Shown one piece after another: positions 62,126-64,000 of a DNA stretch of 64,000 nt. Every line of letters starts with the position of its first letter. The first letter of the stretch is position 1. Source of the DNA: an uncultured bacterium (GTDB lineage Bacteria > Bacillota > Clostridia > Oscillospirales > Oscillospiraceae); the NCBI GenBank assembly GCA_949840775.1, contig CATKXO010000005.1, positions 1 through 64,000 of the forward strand. Reading direction: 5' to 3'. The position numbers were made by a program, and so were the translations under genes. The notes under the pieces were generated by a model. The model did not search any database. It was not told where the DNA came from and saw only the letters and a program-made list of their open reading frames with translations.

Positions 62126-62491
62126 TTACTTCTTCTTATTGGCGACGGTACGCTTGGGACCCTTGCGGGTGCGGGCGTTGGTCTTGGACCGCTGGCCCCG
62201 GACGGGCAGCCCCTTGCGGTGGCGGATGCCCCGGTAGCAGCCGATCTCGGTGAGCCGCTTGATGTCCATCGCCACGTTGCGGCGCAGGTCGCCCTCCACG
62301 GTGTAGTCGTGGATGACCTCCCGCAGCTTGGCCTCGTCCTCCTCGGTGAGGTCCTTTACGCGGGTGTCGGGGTTTACCCCGGCCTTGGCCAGGATCTTGT
62401 TGGCGCTGGTGCGCCCAATGCCGTAGATATAAGTGAGGCCGATCTCGATTCTCTTCTCTCTCGGCAGGTCAATACCGGCAATACGAGCCAT
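62126..62491 (-). CDS. rpsM: 30S ribosomal protein S13
   Basis: A 121-residue S13. It opens [20 protein letters not shown] and ends with the basic tail after [18 protein letters not shown]. It contacts the P-site tRNA and the 50S bridge. Confidence 0.98.
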   Translation of the reverse strand: MARIAGIDLPREKRIEIGLTYIYGIGRTSANKILAKAGVNPDTRVKDLTEEDEAKLREVIHDYTVEGDLRRNVAMDIKRLTEIGCYRGIRHRKGLPVRGQRSKTNARTRKGPKRTVANKKK

Positions 62492-62509
62492 TTTTTACAG
62501 CACCTCCAA

Positions 62510-62778
<269 letters not shown>

Positions 62779-62787
62779 CGTCGGGTA

Positions 62788-63006
62788 TTATTTGGACCGC
62801 CAGGTGATTCTTCCCCTGGTCAGGTCATACGGTGACATCTGAATGGTCACCTTGTCGCCGGGCAGGATGCGGATAAAGTTCATTCGCAGCTTGCCGGAAA
62901 TATGTGCCAGGATAATGTGTCCGTTTCCGATGTCCACATGGAATGTGGTGTTAGGCAGGGCCTCGGTGACGACGCCCTCCAACTCGATCATATCGTCTTT
63001 AGCCAA
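62788..63006 (-). CDS. infA: Translation initiation factor IF-1 (TTG start)
   Basis: A 72-residue S1/OB-fold protein binding the ribosomal A site. It opens with the family-standard [13 protein letters not shown]; the core is [18 protein letters not shown]. The initiator codon is TTG, preceded by AAGGAGGG; the next ATG is five codons in and would remove the conserved N-terminus. It overlaps the stop of the KOW-domain gene by eight bases, so initiation is probably coupled. Confidence 0.96.
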   Translation of the reverse strand: MAKDDMIELEGVVTEALPNTTFHVDIGNGHIILAHISGKLRMNFIRILPGDKVTIQMSPYDLTRGRITWRSK

Positions 63007-63292
63007 GCGTAGTTCCCTCCTTGAAGGCGGCCAGCGCCCGTCTCAATGCCCGGTCGGAAACCGGTTCTCCCTGTTGCAGGCTTTGGATCACTGGGTGGTC
63101 ATACAGGTTCTGACTGTCGATCAGCTGTGTCACATGTCCCAGTTTTTTAGCCTTGGGATGGGAGAGCTTTCTCCGCTTCCCGTCGGCCAGCAGAAGCATA
63201 GTCCGCTCCTGATCCATACCCACTACACAGAAGATACCGCCCTTGTCCCGTCCCGCGTCAGCCCGGACGATCTGGCCCGTGTAATCAAACAT
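62999..63292 (-). CDS. KOW-domain RNA-binding protein (L14e-like)
   Basis: A 97-residue protein with an N-terminal KOW motif ([20 protein letters not shown]) resembling eukaryotic/archaeal L14e, found in many clostridia between map and infA. It probably binds ribosomal RNA; its function is not established. The ATG at 63292 lies inside the 3' end of map, and its stop lies inside infA, so it is locked into the operon by overlaps on both sides. Confidence 0.88.
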   Translation of the reverse strand: MFDYTGQIVRADAGRDKGGIFCVVGMDQERTMLLLADGKRRKLSHPKAKKLGHVTQLIDSQNLYDHPVIQSLQQGEPVSDRALRRALAAFKEGTTLG

Positions 63293-64000
63293 AGGCCCCG
63301 TCCTCGGTGACGGTGAGTATCTCAGGGCCATCCTCAGTGATGAGGATGGTGTTTTCATAGTGGGCGGCCAGGGAGCCATCCTTGGTGACGGTGGTCCAGT
63401 TGCCCTCCCGGTTTTCCACCTGCCAGTCCCCGGCGCATACCATAGGCTCCACGGCGATGGTCATGCCCGGCTGGAGCCGGGGGCCGTGGCCGGCGGGGCC
63501 GAAGTTGCGCACCTCAGGGGCCTCGTGGAGCTTGGCGCCCACGCCGTGGCCCACAAAGTCCCGGACCACGGAGAAGCCGTTCTGTTCCACATAGACCTGG
63601 ACGGCGTGGCCGATGTCGCTCACCCGGCAGCCCCGGCGGGCTTTTTGGATGCCCTCCCAGAAGCTCTGCTGGGTCACTTCCACCAGGCGCTTCGCCTCAG
63701 GACTGACCTCTCCGCACAGGTAGGTGGCGGCGCAGTCCCCGTGGAAGCCGCCGATAAAGGCGCCCACGTCGATGCTGACGATGTCCCCCTCCTTCAGCTT
63801 CCGGGGGCCGGGGATGCCGTGGATGACCACCTCGTTTACCGAGATGCAGGCGGAGCCGGGAAAGCCGCCGTACCCCAGAAAGGAGGGCTTGGCCCCGTGG
63901 CTCTCGATAAAGCGGCGGACCGCCCTGTCGATCTCGTGGGTGGTGACCCCCGGCCGGACCATGGAGCCGGCCAGGGCCCGGGCCTGGGCGGTGAGCCGCC
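63285..64000 (-). CDS. map: Type I methionine aminopeptidase (5' end outside window)
   Basis: At least 237 residues. It removes the initiator Met. Metal ligands and motifs visible are VNEVVIHGIP, GDIVSIDVGAFIGGFHGD, RDFVGHGVGAKLHEAPEV and TIAVEPMVCAG. The frame stays open to the window edge, and residues before VRPGVTTHEID (ARALAGSM) belong to the normal N-terminal helix, so the true start is outside. Upstream neighbours would be expected to be adk and secY. Confidence 0.96.
   Translation of the reverse strand, partial: RLTAQARALAGSMVRPGVTTHEIDRAVRRFIESHGAKPSFLGYGGFPGSACISVNEVVIHGIPGPRKLKEGDIVSIDVGAFIGGFHGDCAATYLCGEVSPEAKRLVEVTQQSFWEGIQKARRGCRVSDIGHAVQVYVEQNGFSVVRDFVGHGVGAKLHEAPEVRNFGPAGHGPRLQPGMTIAVEPMVCAGDWQVENREGNWTTVTKDGSLAAHYENTILITEDGPEILTVTEDGAYV

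Overview
The window is GC-rich DNA, densely coded on both strands, from a strictly anaerobic, endospore-forming Firmicute. The best guess is Oscillospiraceae (a Flavonifractor/Lawsonibacter/Oscillibacter-type gut clostridium). The evidence is a complete spoIIE with a Spo0A-box-like promoter, a SpoVK/CbbX-type AAA ATPase, class III anaerobic ribonucleotide reductase (nrdD/nrdG), two glutamine synthetases (GSI-type plus the long GSIII), strong AGGAGG ribosome sites and S-layer-homology proteins. The taxonomic name is inference; no marker gene search was possible. No phage, insertion sequence or CRISPR array is visible.

Layout. 1-3300: start of a secreted protein with a long structured leader, an unannotated 50-residue gene, spoIIE, and a small membrane-anchored protein. 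3600-5700: asp23-family gene and fakA-like DAK kinase. 5700-9260: SLH/leucine-rich surface protein, TraB/GumN protein, HAD phosphatase. 9300-13800: cysteine desulfidase family protein, an AT-richer orphan HsdR-N nuclease-like gene, a cyclase-family hydrolase and an iron alcohol dehydrogenase. 13880-25155: a glutamine supply-and-use block. A CmpB-type membrane protein, an ANTAR regulator and glnA lie on the minus strand; glnN, asnB, guaA, purC and pyrG run divergently. 25300-28260: galK-galT. 28300-30840: Na+/proline symporter, TetR regulator, tRNA-Val(GAC). 31000-36260: pgi, then nrdD, two small membrane proteins and nrdG, with a NrdR-box-like site. 36330-42400: mnmA, two membrane proteins, metG, pyk. 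42400-42910: an AT-rich islet with a small HTH regulator and a divergent 49-residue gene. 43000-49330: Na+/solute symporter, MATE exporter, amidohydrolase, YbaK editing protein, VanX-like lipoprotein dipeptidase, F420-ligase-family protein. 49450-57260: mtaB, cupin, GNAT, unknown gene, AAA ATPase, a zinc-ribbon/Big2/SH3b membrane protein, an ABC-F protein, and an AT-rich ribbon-helix-helix pair. 57540-59350: amidohydrolase and acyltransferase. 59420-64000: the end of the spc/alpha ribosomal operon (map, KOW protein, infA, rpmJ, rpsM, rpsK, rpsD, rpoA, rplQ).

Three signals stand out beyond the genes. First, twelve intergenic double-hairpin elements, bounded by TGTAGGGG/CCCCTACA or TGTGGG/CCCACA, are scattered through the window, three of them inside the ribosomal operon. 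Second, an intergenic stretch (57396-57544) reads as a free-standing small RNA: a strong promoter with extended -10, a hairpin presenting CCTCCT (the exact complement of AGGAGG) in its loop, and a strong terminator. Third, three genes (glnN, nrdD, MATE exporter) have intrinsic-terminator hairpins at the very start of their predicted transcripts, which suggests attenuation very close to the promoter.
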